64,000 nt of DNA from Zoogloea sp041908905 (GTDB taxonomy: Bacteria; Pseudomonadota; Gammaproteobacteria; Burkholderiales; Rhodocyclaceae), in contig NZ_JAYREK010000018.1 in the NCBI RefSeq assembly GCF_041908905.1, forward strand, positions 10,057 through 74,056, written 5' to 3'. Shown here in pieces: positions 54,992-63,475 of this stretch. Made by a program: the position numbers and the translations under genes. Every line of letters starts with the position of its first letter. Position 1 is the stretch's first letter. The notes beneath the pieces are model-generated. The model had not been told where the DNA came from. It worked only from the letters and a program-made list of their open reading frames with translations, and ran no database searches.

Positions 54992-56091
54992 GGAAAAAGT
55001 CGTCGTCGGCATGTCCGGCGGTGTGGATTCGTCCGTCGCGGCGCTGCTGCTCAAGCAGCAGGGCTACGACGTGGTCGGCCTGTTCATGAAGAACTGGGAG
55101 GACGACGACGATGATGAGTATTGCTCGACCCGCCAGGATCTCGTCGACGTGGTGTCGGTGGCGGACGTGCTGGGCATCGACCTGGAGGTGGTTAACTTCT
55201 NNNNNNNNNNACAAGGACCGGGTGTTCGCCGAGTTCCTGCGCGAGTACGAGGCCGGCCGCACGCCGAACCCGGACATCCTGTGCAACTCCGAGATCAAGT
55301 TCCGGGCCTTCCTCGACCACGCCCTGGCCCTCGGCGCCGACCGCATCGCCACCGGCCACTACGCCCAGGTGCGCGAATGGACCAACGACGGGCGCACCGA
55401 ATTCCAGCTCCTGAAGGCCGAGGACGGCACCAAGGACCAGAGCTACTTCCTGTACCGCCTCAACCAGGCCCAGCTCTCCAAGACCCTGTTCCCGCTGGGC
55501 GGGCTGTACAAGCGGGAGGTGCGCAAGATGGCCGAGGCGGCCGGGCTGCACGTGTTCAACAAGAAGGACTCGACCGGCATCTGCTTCATCGGCGAGCGCC
55601 CGTTCCGGGAGTTCCTGTCGCGCTACCTGCCGGCCAGGCCGGGCGAGATCCGCACCCTGGAGGGCGACAAGGTGATCGGCCAGCACCAGGGCCTGATGCA
55701 CCACACCATCGGCCAGCGCAAGGGCCTGATGATCGGTGGCCTGAAGGGCAACCAGGATGCGGCCGGTGAGCACGACGCCTGGTACGTGGCCCGGAAGGAT
55801 GTGGCTCAGAACGTGCTGTACGTGGTGCAGGGCCACGACCACCCGGCGCTGCTCAAGGAGCGCCTGGTCGCCACCGAGCTGTCGTGGGTGTCGGGCCGCG
55901 ATCCGCGCACCCACTGGGTGTACACCGCCAAGCCGCGCTACCGCACCCCCGACGCGCCCTGCGAGATCGATGCCCTGGCCGACGGCCGCGCCGAGATCGC
56001 CTTCGCGCAGCCCCAGTGGGCGGTGACGCCGGGGCAGAGCGTGGTGATCTACGAGAGCAAGGTCTGCCTCGGGGGCGGCATCATCGCCTGA
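54981..56091 (+). CDS. mnmA: tRNA-specific 2-thiouridylase MnmA (interrupted by 10 Ns)
   Basis: Thiolates U34 of Lys, Glu and Gln tRNAs. The N-terminal part has the PP-loop GMSGGVDSSVA. After the N run the C-terminal part continues KDRVFAEFL with both catalytic cysteines in DILCNSEIKF and DSTGICFIGERPF. The two halves are in different reading frames across the Ns, which is an assembly effect: the family normally has four residues such as AEY-containing here, which needs nine bases, not ten (TTC T + 9 + ACAAG restores the frame). The gene is probably intact in the organism. Confidence 0.95.
55201..55210. other. Assembly gap of ten Ns inside mnmA
   Basis: Ten unresolved bases. Frame and family length argue that nine bases are missing, so the N count is probably a placeholder length. 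Confidence 0.98.
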
Positions 56092-56111
56092 GGCTGGACG
56101 GCTCAACGTAC

Positions 56112-56139
56112 ACAGGGCGCCGCGGCGCCCTGTTTTTTT
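56112..56139 (+). terminator. Rho-independent terminator after mnmA
   Basis: ACAGGGCGCC / GGCGCCCTGT, a 10-bp perfect stem with a two-base GC turn, followed by TTTTTT. It lies 20 bp after the mnmA stop and 22 bp before the convergent transglycosylase gene. Confidence 0.85.
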
Positions 56140-56160
56140 ACTGCCCGAGACGCCCGGAGG

Positions 56161-56793
56161 CTAGTTCTGGGCCAGCCGCAGGCTGTCCGGATAGCTCCAG
56201 TTGCGCTCCCAGGCGGCCCGCACGAGGTTGGGGTATTCGGCCCGGCCCAGGCTGCCGTTGTAGCGGCCCAGGGCACGGAAGAGGTCGCCCTTCTCGATGT
56301 CCAGGTAGTGGCGCAGGATCGTGCAGCCGAAGCGCAGGTTGGTGCGCATGTGGAAGAGGTTGGTCTCCTCGTTGCCGATCAGCCGGGCCCAGAAGGGCAT
56401 CACCTGCATGTAGCCGCGGGCGCCGGCGCTGGACAGGGCGTACTTCTTGAAGCCGCTCTCGACCTGGATCAGGCCGAGCACCAGCTGCGGGTCGAGGCCG
56501 GCGCGGGTGGCCTCGTAGTGCACCGCCCGCAGCAGCTCGGAACGGTAGGCCTCGTCGGGGATGCGCCGGGCGAGGCGCTGGGACATCTCGGCCAGCCAGC
56601 GCGCCCGCTCGGGGGAGCGCTGGAAGCTCGGGTCGAGGGGCGCCTGGTCGGCCACCGCGGCGTGCAGGGCAGCCTGCACGCTGGCGGCCAAGGGCTCGTA
56701 CTGCTGGTTGCCGGCGTGCGCCCCCGTGACCGTGCCGCCCGCCACGATGAGGGCGAGGAGGCTCCGGCGGAGGAGGGGGCGCAGCGCTCGCAT
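56161..56793 (-). CDS. Periplasmic lytic transglycosylase (SLT family)
   Basis: 210 residues: signal peptide (LLALIVAGGTVTGAHAG), then an SLT domain with the catalytic Glu in IQVESGFKKYALSSAGARGY and later NEETNLFHMRTNLRFGC and ALGRYNGSLG. It cleaves murein glycan to 1,6-anhydro products. Short relative to Slt70, closer to a MltE/EmtA-sized or Slt-like single-domain enzyme. It is 4 bp downstream of proS on the same strand. Confidence 0.9.
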   Translation of the reverse strand: MRALRPLLRRSLLALIVAGGTVTGAHAGNQQYEPLAASVQAALHAAVADQAPLDPSFQRSPERARWLAEMSQRLARRIPDEAYRSELLRAVHYEATRAGLDPQLVLGLIQVESGFKKYALSSAGARGYMQVMPFWARLIGNEETNLFHMRTNLRFGCTILRHYLDIEKGDLFRALGRYNGSLGRAEYPNLVRAAWERNWSYPDSLRLAQN

Positions 56794-56797
56794 GGGC

Positions 56798-58516
56798 TCA
56801 GCCCTTCAGCCGGGCGATGACCGTGGCAGCCACCTCGGCCACCGGCAGCTTGGTGGCTTCGGGGTCGCGCCGGCCCTGGTATTCGACGACGCCTTCCTTC
56901 AGGCCGCGATCGCCGATCACCACCCGGTGCGGGGTGCCGATGAGCTCGTTGTCGGCCAGCAGCGAGCCCGGGCGCTCGTCGCGGTCGTCGAGGAAGGCGT
57001 CGATGCCGGCGGCGGTGAGCTCGGCGTAGAGCGCGTCGGCGGCTTCGCGCACGGCCTCGGACTTGGCGTAGCCCATCGGCACGATGGCGACCTGGAAGGG
57101 CGCCATGGCGTCGGGCCAGATGATGCCGCGGGCGTCGTTGTTCTGCTCGATGGCGGCGCCCAGGATGCGCGACACGCCGATGCCGTAGCAGCCCATCTCC
57201 ATGACCTGCTCCTTGCCCTGCTCGTTGAGGAACTTGCAGCCGAGGGCTTCGGAGTACTTGGTGCGCAGCTGGAAGATGTGGCCCACTTCGATGCCGCGGC
57301 AGATCTCGAGGGTGCCCTTGCCGTCGGGCGACGGGTCGCCGGCCACCACGTTGCGCAGGTCGGCCACTTCGGCCTCGGGGAAGTCGCGGCCGATGTTGAC
57401 GCCGGTGTAGTGGTGGTCGTCCTCGTTGGCGCCGGTGACGAAATCGGCCATCGCGGCCACCGTGCGGTCCATCACCACGCGGCCGCTGAAGCCCACCGGG
57501 CCCAGCGAGCCGGCGTTGGCGCCGAAGGCGGTGAGGATGTCGGCCGGGGCGGCGAAGGTCAGCGGGTTCTTGATGCCGGCGATCTTCTGGGCCTTGACCT
57601 CGTTGAGCTCGTGGTCGCCGCGGATGAGCAGGAGCACCGGCTTGTTGCCGGAGGCTTCGTCGCCATCAACCACGATGGCCTTGACGGTGCGGCTGGCCGG
57701 CACCTTGAGGAAGGCGGCGAGCTCGTCGATGGTCTTGACGCCGGGGGTGTGCACCTTGGTGAGCGCGGCCGACGCGGCCGGGCGCGGGGTGGCCGGGGCG
57801 AGGGCCTCGGCCAGCTCGACGTTGGCGGCGTAGTCGGAGTCGGGGCAGTAGGCGATGTCGTCCTCGCCGGTCTCGGCGATCACGTGGAACTCGTGGGAGC
57901 CCGTGCCGCCGATCGAGCCGGTGTCGGCGGCCACCGCGCGGAACTTCAGGCCGAGGCGCTGGAAGATGCGGTGGTAGGTGTCGTACATGTTGCGGTATTC
58001 GCGCTGCAGATCCTCGAAGGAGCTGTGGAAGGAGTAGCCGTCCTTCATCACGAACTCGCGGCCGCGCATCACGCCGAAGCGCGGGCGGATCTCGTCGCGG
58101 AACTTCATCTGCACCTGGTAGAAGTGCTTGGGCAGCTGGCGGTAGCTCTTGAGCTCGCGGCGCACCACGTCGGTGATGACCTCCTCGTGGGTCGGGCCGA
58201 CGACGAAGTCGCGGTCGTGGCGGTCCTTGAAGCGCAGCAGCTCGGGGCCGTAGAAGTCCCAGCGGCCGGATTCCTGCCACAGCTCGGCCGGCTGCACCGC
58301 CGGCATCAGCACCTCGATGGCGCCGGCACGGTTCATTTCTTCCCGGACGATCGCCTCGACCTTGCGCAGGGCGCGCAGGCCCAGGGGCATCCAGGTGTAG
58401 ATGCCGCCGGCGAGGCGTTTGATCAGGCCGGCGCGCATCATCAGTTTGTGGCTGATGACTTCAGCGTCGGAGGGGGCTTCCTTGAGCGTGGAGAGGAAGA
58501 ACTGGGAGGCGCGCAT
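56798..58516 (-). CDS. proS: Prolyl-tRNA synthetase
   Basis: 572 residues, bacterial-type class II ProRS with an inserted YbaK-like editing domain between motifs 2 and 3 (about residues 230-390; HEFHVIAETGEDDIAYCPDSD precedes it). N-terminus MRASQFFLSTLKEAPSDAE as in the E. coli enzyme. An ATG 12 bases upstream would give MDSVMRAS; the shorter form matches the family start. The C-terminal anticodon-binding domain is complete (ERPGSLLADNELIGTPHRV). Confidence 0.97.
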   Translation of the reverse strand: MRASQFFLSTLKEAPSDAEVISHKLMMRAGLIKRLAGGIYTWMPLGLRALRKVEAIVREEMNRAGAIEVLMPAVQPAELWQESGRWDFYGPELLRFKDRHDRDFVVGPTHEEVITDVVRRELKSYRQLPKHFYQVQMKFRDEIRPRFGVMRGREFVMKDGYSFHSSFEDLQREYRNMYDTYHRIFQRLGLKFRAVAADTGSIGGTGSHEFHVIAETGEDDIAYCPDSDYAANVELAEALAPATPRPAASAALTKVHTPGVKTIDELAAFLKVPASRTVKAIVVDGDEASGNKPVLLLIRGDHELNEVKAQKIAGIKNPLTFAAPADILTAFGANAGSLGPVGFSGRVVMDRTVAAMADFVTGANEDDHHYTGVNIGRDFPEAEVADLRNVVAGDPSPDGKGTLEICRGIEVGHIFQLRTKYSEALGCKFLNEQGKEQVMEMGCYGIGVSRILGAAIEQNNDARGIIWPDAMAPFQVAIVPMGYAKSEAVREAADALYAELTAAGIDAFLDDRDERPGSLLADNELIGTPHRVVIGDRGLKEGVVEYQGRRDPEATKLPVAEVAATVIARLKG

Positions 58517-58669
58517 GACAGAATCCATTGTGAATACAGCCCATAATTTTACCGTGCACCGGGGCGCTGGCGGCGTGCGACTTGCATCGCCCCGATTCGG
58601 GTGCGCGCCTTTCATGGGCGGTCGAATTGTGGAAGAATTCTGGGCAGTTCATGAATTAAAGGTTGCAAC

Positions 58670-59218
58670 ATGCTCGACCGTGAAGGCTATCGGCCTAACG
58701 TCGGCATCATTCTGGTGAATGCGCGCAACGAGGTTTTCTGGGGCAAGCGGATACGAGAACATTCCTGGCAGTTTCCGCAGGGCGGAATCAAGCACGGCGA
58801 ATCGCCGGAACAGGCCATGTACCGTGAGCTCTTTGAAGAAGTCGGCTTGAAGCCTGAGCACGTCCGTATCATCGGCCGCACCCGCGGCTGGTTGAGGTAC
58901 GACGTGCCCAAGCACTGGATCAAGCGTGAGTGGCGCAATACCTATCGCGGGCAGAAACAGATCTGGTTTCTGCTGCGGCTGGTGGGGCGCGACTCGGACG
59001 TCTGTCTGCGCGCGAGCAATCACCCGGAGTTTGATGCCTGGCGCTGGAGTTACTACTGGGTGCCGCTGGAAGCGGTGATCGAGTTCAAGCGCGGCGTTTA
59101 TCAGTCGGCGCTGCTGGAGCTTTCACGCCTGCTGTTTCGCAACAGCCTCTTCGAGGTGCCGGCAAGCTACCTGCCGCCCGGCGGAACGGACGGGCATTCC
59201 GAGGCGCCGCGCTCGTGA
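58670..59218 (+). CDS. rppH: RNA pyrophosphohydrolase RppH
   Basis: Removes pyrophosphate from mRNA 5' ends and so starts their decay. 182 residues. N-terminus MLDREGYRPNVGIILVN, Nudix box GGIKHGESPEQAMYRELFEE, and YDVPKHWIKREWRNTYRGQ. A ribosome binding site AAAGG precedes the ATG. It is divergent from proS by about 150 bp. The stop overlaps the GTG of the next gene (GTGA). Confidence 0.95.
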   Translation: MLDREGYRPNVGIILVNARNEVFWGKRIREHSWQFPQGGIKHGESPEQAMYRELFEEVGLKPEHVRIIGRTRGWLRYDVPKHWIKREWRNTYRGQKQIWFLLRLVGRDSDVCLRASNHPEFDAWRWSYYWVPLEAVIEFKRGVYQSALLELSRLLFRNSLFEVPASYLPPGGTDGHSEAPRS

Positions 59219-59760
59219 AAACAACTGTTTCCATGCATATTTTATCCTCTCGGCTGCGGGACGGCGTGCTGGCGGCCCTGGCGCTCTGCTGTCTTGCACA
59301 GCCGGTCGCGGCGCAGCGCACAGCCCTCTTCGAAGGGAGCGCCGAAGCCGAGTGGAAGGAGGCCGCGCTTCGGCTTCCCGCCTATCCTTCGGCTGCCGAC
59401 CTGATCCCGCTGGACGTACGCAGTTCGACCAGCACGCGCTTCTTCGTCGATGCTCGTTCGCTTAGCCTCGCCGAGGACGGGGTGGTCCGCTATACCCTGG
59501 TCGTGCGCGGTGCTGGCGGTGCCGAAAACGTAAGCTTCGAGGGCATCCGCTGCGCCACGGCCGAGCGCAAGCTCTATGCGCTCGCGCGGGCAGGCGAGTG
59601 GGTGCCCGCCCGGAGCGACGCCTGGCGGCAGATCGAGGACAACGCGTTCAACCGCCAGCATGCGGTGCTCGCCAAGGAGTATTTTTGTCCGCCTGGCGCT
59701 GCTCGCCCGTCCTTGCCGGAAATTCTCGACCTGCTCCGCAAGGACGCCGGTCTGCGTTGA
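59215..59760 (+). CDS. CNP1-like exported protein
   Basis: 181 residues: a signal peptide ending near QPVAAQ and a mature region with LPAYPSAADLIPLDV, FFVDARSLSLAEDGVVRYTLV, and a C-terminal KEYFCPPGA. This matches the CNP1-like family of betaproteobacterial exported proteins (named after a Neisseria protein), whose role is not established. The GTG start overlaps the rppH stop, so translation is coupled; an ATG at 59233 is possible but would shorten the signal peptide. Confidence 0.82.
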   Translation: MKTTVSMHILSSRLRDGVLAALALCCLAQPVAAQRTALFEGSAEAEWKEAALRLPAYPSAADLIPLDVRSSTSTRFFVDARSLSLAEDGVVRYTLVVRGAGGAENVSFEGIRCATAERKLYALARAGEWVPARSDAWRQIEDNAFNRQHAVLAKEYFCPPGAARPSLPEILDLLRKDAGLR

Positions 59761-59785
59761 CTGTTGTGATGGAATGGGGTGAGAG

Positions 59786-60406
59786 ATGATCGATCAGCTG
59801 ATAATCGGTTTCGACCGGGCCTTGCGCACGGTCTTTGCCAACGCCCAGACGGTGCGCCCGGTGCCGGGCGAGGATCGGCCGGAGGCCGAGATGTCCGACG
59901 AGGAGCGGCGCCGCGCGGCGGCGCTGATGCGCGTCAATCACTGCGGTGAGATCTGTGCGCAGGCCCTCTACCAGGGGCAGGCGCTGATGTCGGACAACGC
60001 CGACATCAAGAAGGCATTGGCGGGGGCAGCCCAGGAGGAGACCGAGCATCTGGCCTGGACAGAGCGGCGCATCGCCGAACTGGGTGGCCGCAAGAGCCTG
60101 CTGAACCCGCTGTGGTACGGCGGCTCTCTGGCGATCGGGATGCTGGCGGCACGCTTCGGCGATCGGGCCAATCTGGGCTTTCTCGCCGAGACGGAACGTC
60201 AGGTCGAAGCCCACCTCAAGAGCCACCTGGAGCGCTTGCCGGAACAGGATCTCCGCTCGCGTGACATCGTCGACCAGATGAAGGCCGACGAGATCGCCCA
60301 CGCCGAGACGGCGCTGCGTCTCGGTGGGGTTGAGCTGCCGGTGCCGATCAAGGCGGCCATGAAGGCCAGCTCGAAGGTCATGACCGGCGTTGCCTACTGG
60401 GTCTAG
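59786..60406 (+). CDS. coq7: 2-polyprenyl-3-methyl-6-methoxy-1,4-benzoquinone monooxygenase Coq7
   Basis: Diiron hydroxylase of ubiquinone biosynthesis (C6 hydroxylation) in Q8-type bacteria lacking UbiF. 206 residues. Diiron ligands are visible as MRVNHCGEICAQAL, EETEHLAWTERRI, ETERQVEAHL and DEIAHAETALRLG, in the two ExxH-containing repeats of the family. GAGAG precedes the ATG. Convergent with the OsmC gene. Confidence 0.95.
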   Translation: MIDQLIIGFDRALRTVFANAQTVRPVPGEDRPEAEMSDEERRRAAALMRVNHCGEICAQALYQGQALMSDNADIKKALAGAAQEETEHLAWTERRIAELGGRKSLLNPLWYGGSLAIGMLAARFGDRANLGFLAETERQVEAHLKSHLERLPEQDLRSRDIVDQMKADEIAHAETALRLGGVELPVPIKAAMKASSKVMTGVAYWV

Positions 60407-60447
60407 CGGCCGCCGCTGGTCCTGCGTGTTGCCAGGGCCGGAGGGGC

Positions 60448-60864
60448 TCAAGCCTCAATGATTTCCCAGGTGTGTTCGATCTCGGCGGTCTTGCCCAGCA
60501 TTATGGTCGCCGAGCAATACTTTTCGTACGACAGCTTGATGGCACGTTCGACGGAGTCGGGCTTGAGGTTGCGGCCGGTCACCGTGTAGTGGAAGGCGAT
60601 CCGCGTGAACACCTTCGGGTCGGTGTCGGCGCGCTCGGCCTTCAGGCTGACCTGGCAGTCGGTGACGTCCTGGCGGCTGCGCTTGAGGATCAGCACCACG
60701 TCGAAGGCGGTACAGCCGCCGGCGCCGGCCAGCATCATCTCCATCGGCCGCGGCGCGAGGTTGCGACCGCCCGCCTCGGGGGCGCCATCCATCGTCACGG
60801 TGTGGCCGGAGCCGGTTTCGGCCATGAAGGTCATCCCGTCGACCCACTTCACTACACATTCCAT
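60448..60864 (-). CDS. OsmC-family redox protein (YhfA-like)
   Basis: 138 residues of OsmC/Ohr fold without signal peptide. Two redox Cys: LAGAGGCTAFDVV (near residue 51) and YEKYCSATIML (near residue 115), the arrangement of thiol peroxidase-type OsmC members. GAGAGGAC lies before the ATG. The poly-G/C tract begins 26 bp upstream of this start. Confidence 0.92.
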   Translation of the reverse strand: MECVVKWVDGMTFMAETGSGHTVTMDGAPEAGGRNLAPRPMEMMLAGAGGCTAFDVVLILKRSRQDVTDCQVSLKAERADTDPKVFTRIAFHYTVTGRNLKPDSVERAIKLSYEKYCSATIMLGKTAEIEHTWEIIEA

Positions 60865-60889
60865 CCTTGCGTCCTCTCAAACGGCTGTT

Positions 60890-60936
60890 GGGGGGGGGGG
60901 GGGGGGGGGGCCCCCCCCCGCGGGGGGGGGGGGGGG
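60890..60936. repeat. Giant homopolymer tract G21-C9-GC-G15
   Basis: Twenty-one G, nine C, GC, then fifteen G, unlike anything else in the window. It lies in the promoter region of the OsmC gene. It may be a sequencing/assembly artefact (poly-G tails joined with poly-C) or a real slippage-prone tract able to form a G:C hairpin or quadruplex. Gene order across it (coq7-osmC-rplM) is as expected, so the join itself may be right. Confidence 0.9.
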
Positions 60937-61076
60937 TGGTGCGGGCGGTGGCCACTCCGGCGGGCCGGCTTGTGTTGCGTTGCAATGTACGGGGCGCGAT
61001 GGAGCGCCCGGTAGGCCAGCGGATCTGCCGCTTGTGGCTGGTGGTCGGGCAGTCATATCAATGTCTTACGGCGTGA

Positions 61077-61246
61077 TCCTGCGATAAGAACGATTTATAA
61101 AACGATCGGAACATTTTTTGTCGCAATGCACAAAAAAGGCTTGCCTGGTCTCTGGAGGGTGGAGATAATTTGGTCAGTCCAGTTGCTCTTGTAGTCCGGA
61201 GCGGCTGAAAGGTGTCTCCTCCACCCTCCTCCTTTGGTGTGGATTC
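61077..61246 (+). other. Structured intergenic segment, possible small RNA
   Basis: Between the OsmC gene and rplM about 520 bp have no gene. Within it an 11-bp perfect long-range stem (GGAGGGTGGAG at 61154-61164 with CTCCACCCTCC at 61219-61229) encloses 54 bases and is followed by a perfect intrinsic terminator. A TTATAAAA box stands near 61095. This is the layout of an independent small RNA or a leader transcript. No known RNA family is recognised. Confidence 0.35.
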
Positions 61247-61276
61247 AGCGCAGGCTTCCCCGCCTGCGCTTTTTTT
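61247..61276 (+). terminator. Strong Rho-independent terminator upstream of rplM
   Basis: AGCGCAGGC / GCCTGCGCT, 9-bp perfect stem with six-base loop, followed by TTTTTT. It is well upstream of the rplM promoter and no protein gene ends before it on this strand, so it must end some other transcript. Confidence 0.85.
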
Positions 61277-61297
61277 GTCCATTTTGCGCGATAGCGT

Positions 61298-61327
61298 TTG
61301 ACATCGGTCCGGGCTGTGCGATAGACT
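61298..61327 (+). promoter_or_regulatory. Probable promoter of rplM-rpsI
   Basis: TTGACA (perfect -35) followed after 18 bases by TAGACT (four of six). About 55 bp remain to the rplM ATG. It lies directly after the terminator, as expected for a separately transcribed ribosomal-protein operon. Confidence 0.6.
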
Positions 61328-61386
61328 CCGCGGCTTTCCGAATTATGGTCGTTCCCGGTGTCGGGAAAAGTGTCTAAGGAATCTTC

Positions 61387-61815
61387 ATGAAAACGTTTTC
61401 TGCCAAGCCGCATGAGGTCAAGCACGACTGGTTCGTTGTCGACGCGACGGATCTGGTCCTTGGTCGGCTTGCTTCTGAAATTGCGCGTCGCTTGCGCGGC
61501 AAACATAAGGCCATCTACACGCCGCACGTCGATACCGGTGATTACATCGTTGTCGTCAACGTCGACAAGCTGCGCGTGACCGGCAACAAGGCCCAGGACA
61601 AGAAGTATTACCGTCACTCCGGTTACCCGGGCGGTATCTACGAAACCAACTTCACCAAGCTGCAGCAGCGCTTCCCTGCTCGCGTTCTTGAGAAGGCTGT
61701 CAAGGGCATGCTGCCCAAGGGCCCGCTCGGCTACGCCATGCTCAAGAAGATGAAGTGCTACGCTGGCGCCGAGCATCCGCACGCCGCCCAGCAGCCCCAA
61801 GTTCTCGCGATCTAA
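61387..61815 (+). CDS. rplM: 50S ribosomal protein L13
   Basis: 142 residues, full length. Family motifs: MKTFSAKPHEVKHDWFVVDA, VLGRLASEIARRLRGK, VTGNKAQDKKYYRHSGYPGG and the C-terminal KMKCYAGAEHPHAAQQP. An assembly-initiating 50S protein. AAGGAATC precedes the ATG. Followed after 12 bp by rpsI, the usual pair. Codon use is that of a highly expressed gene. Confidence 0.98.
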   Translation: MKTFSAKPHEVKHDWFVVDATDLVLGRLASEIARRLRGKHKAIYTPHVDTGDYIVVVNVDKLRVTGNKAQDKKYYRHSGYPGGIYETNFTKLQQRFPARVLEKAVKGMLPKGPLGYAMLKKMKCYAGAEHPHAAQQPQVLAI

Positions 61816-61827
61816 GAGGAGCCGACA

Positions 61828-62220
61828 ATGGCTGTGACTTACAACTACGGCACCGGTCGTCGCAAGTCGGCGGTTGCGCGTGTCTTCATCAAGAAGGGCT
61901 CCGGCAACATCGTCGTGAACGGCAAGCCGGTTGACCAGTTCTTCTCCCGCGAAACCGGTCGCATGATCGTTCGCCAGCCGCTCGTGCTGACCAACTTCGT
62001 CGATACCTTCGACATTCTGGTCAACGTCACCGGTGGTGGCGAATCCGGTCAGGCCGGCGCTGTCCGCCACGGCATCACCCGTGCCCTGATCGACTACGAT
62101 GCGGAGCTCAAGTCCCCGCTGAAGAAGGCCGGTCTGGTGACTCGCGATGCCCGTGAAGTCGAGCGTAAGAAGGTCGGTTTCCGCAAGGCGCGTCGTCGCA
62201 AGCAGTTCTCGAAGCGTTAA
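61828..62220 (+). CDS. rpsI: 30S ribosomal protein S9
   Basis: 130 residues, starting YNYGTGRRKSAVARVFIK and ending in the basic tail KARRRKQFSKR whose last residues reach the P-site tRNA. GAGGAG stands eight bases before the ATG. Terminator follows at 62239. Confidence 0.98.
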   Translation: MAVTYNYGTGRRKSAVARVFIKKGSGNIVVNGKPVDQFFSRETGRMIVRQPLVLTNFVDTFDILVNVTGGGESGQAGAVRHGITRALIDYDAELKSPLKKAGLVTRDAREVERKKVGFRKARRRKQFSKR

Positions 62221-62238
62221 TCGCTTCCGTGTTGTACC

Positions 62239-62264
62239 AAAAAGCCGCCTTCGGGCGGCTTTTT
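62239..62264 (+). terminator. Rho-independent terminator of rplM-rpsI
   Basis: AAAAAGCCGCC / GGCGGCTTTTT with a TTCG tetraloop: a textbook terminator 18 bp after the rpsI stop. Confidence 0.92.
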
Positions 62265-62346
62265 GTCATCTGGACGTAGTATCTTCGGCGGATCCGTTGT
62301 TGAAGCCGGCTGATGGCCGGTTGTTCATTTCCTGTTGGGGGCGAGC

Positions 62347-63375
62347 ATGATCAAAGTTGGTGTGGTGGGTGGTACCGGTTACACGGGCGTCGAACTCCTG
62401 CGTTTGCTGGCGCAGCATCCTGAAGTCGAAATCAAGGCGATCACGTCCCGGGGTGAGGCGGGCATGCCGGTGGCTGACATGTTCCCGAGCCTGCGTCGGC
62501 GGGTGGACCTGCGTTTTGTCGAGCCCCAGTCCGCCGATCTCGCTTCCTGTGATGCAGTGTTCTTTGCGACGCCCAACGGCATCGCCATGCAGCAGGCCGT
62601 CGAGCTCGTCAAGGCGGGTGTCAAGGTGATCGACCTGGCCGCCGATTTCCGCATCACCGACATCGCGGAGTGGGAGAAGTGGTACGGCATGAAGCACGCC
62701 TGCCCCGATCTGGTCGCCGAGGCGGTATATGGTCTGCCCGAGGTCAATCGCGAGGCGATCAAGGGTGCGCGGGTCATCGCCAACCCGGGTTGCTATCCGA
62801 CGGCCGTGCAGCTCGGTTTCCTGCCGCTCGTCGAAGCCGGCATCATCGAGCTCGACAGCCTCGTGGCGGACGCCAAGTCGGGGGTGTCGGGGGCGGGGCG
62901 GAAGGCCGAGACCCACATCCTGTTCTCCGAATCCGCCGACAACTTCCAGGCCTACGGTGTGGCCGGCCACCGCCATCTGCCGGAGATCCGGCAGGGCTTG
63001 TCGCGTTACGCCAAGGCGCCGGTGGGGCTGACTTTCGTGCCGCACCTGACGCCGATGATCCGCGGCATCCACGCCACCCTCTACGGCCGGCTCAAGAAGG
63101 ACGTGGATCTGCAGGCCCTGTTTGAAGAGCGCTTCGCCGGCGAGCCCTTCGTCGATGTGATGCCTAGGGGTTCGCATCCGTCGACCCGTTCCGTGCGGTC
63201 GGCCAACATGTGCCGCATTGCCGTTCATCGTCCGCAGGGGGGTGACGTGGTAGTGGTGTTGTCGGTGATCGACAATCTGGTGAAGGGGGCTGCAGGCCAG
63301 GCCGTGCAGAACCTCAACATCCTGTTCGGCCTGCCCGAAACCACCGGCCTCGGACAGATCCCGGTGATGCCCTGA
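62347..63375 (+). CDS. argC: N-acetyl-gamma-glutamyl-phosphate reductase
   Basis: Third step of arginine synthesis: NADPH-dependent reduction of N-acetylglutamyl phosphate to the semialdehyde. 342 residues, type 1 ArgC. NADP motif VVGGTGYTGVELLRLL, catalytic Cys in ANPGCYPTAVQL (near residue 149), His in GVAGHRHLPE. The ATG at 62347 follows GGGGGCGAGC; a TTG 12 bases earlier is unlikely. Probably expressed with erpA. Confidence 0.96.
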   Translation: MIKVGVVGGTGYTGVELLRLLAQHPEVEIKAITSRGEAGMPVADMFPSLRRRVDLRFVEPQSADLASCDAVFFATPNGIAMQQAVELVKAGVKVIDLAADFRITDIAEWEKWYGMKHACPDLVAEAVYGLPEVNREAIKGARVIANPGCYPTAVQLGFLPLVEAGIIELDSLVADAKSGVSGAGRKAETHILFSESADNFQAYGVAGHRHLPEIRQGLSRYAKAPVGLTFVPHLTPMIRGIHATLYGRLKKDVDLQALFEERFAGEPFVDVMPRGSHPSTRSVRSANMCRIAVHRPQGGDVVVVLSVIDNLVKGAAGQAVQNLNILFGLPETTGLGQIPVMP

Positions 63376-63475
63376 ACTAAACACGACTAGATTGGTCGAC
63401 TATTTATCGTCAGCGTCTTGACCGGGTGGGCAGGCGCTGACCATAATTCAAAGACTAATTTGAAGGAGTTGTTCC

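Noticed and set aside
54981..56091. mnmA as a frameshifted pseudogene
   Set aside because: The frame change falls exactly on the N run; a nine-base gap explains it.
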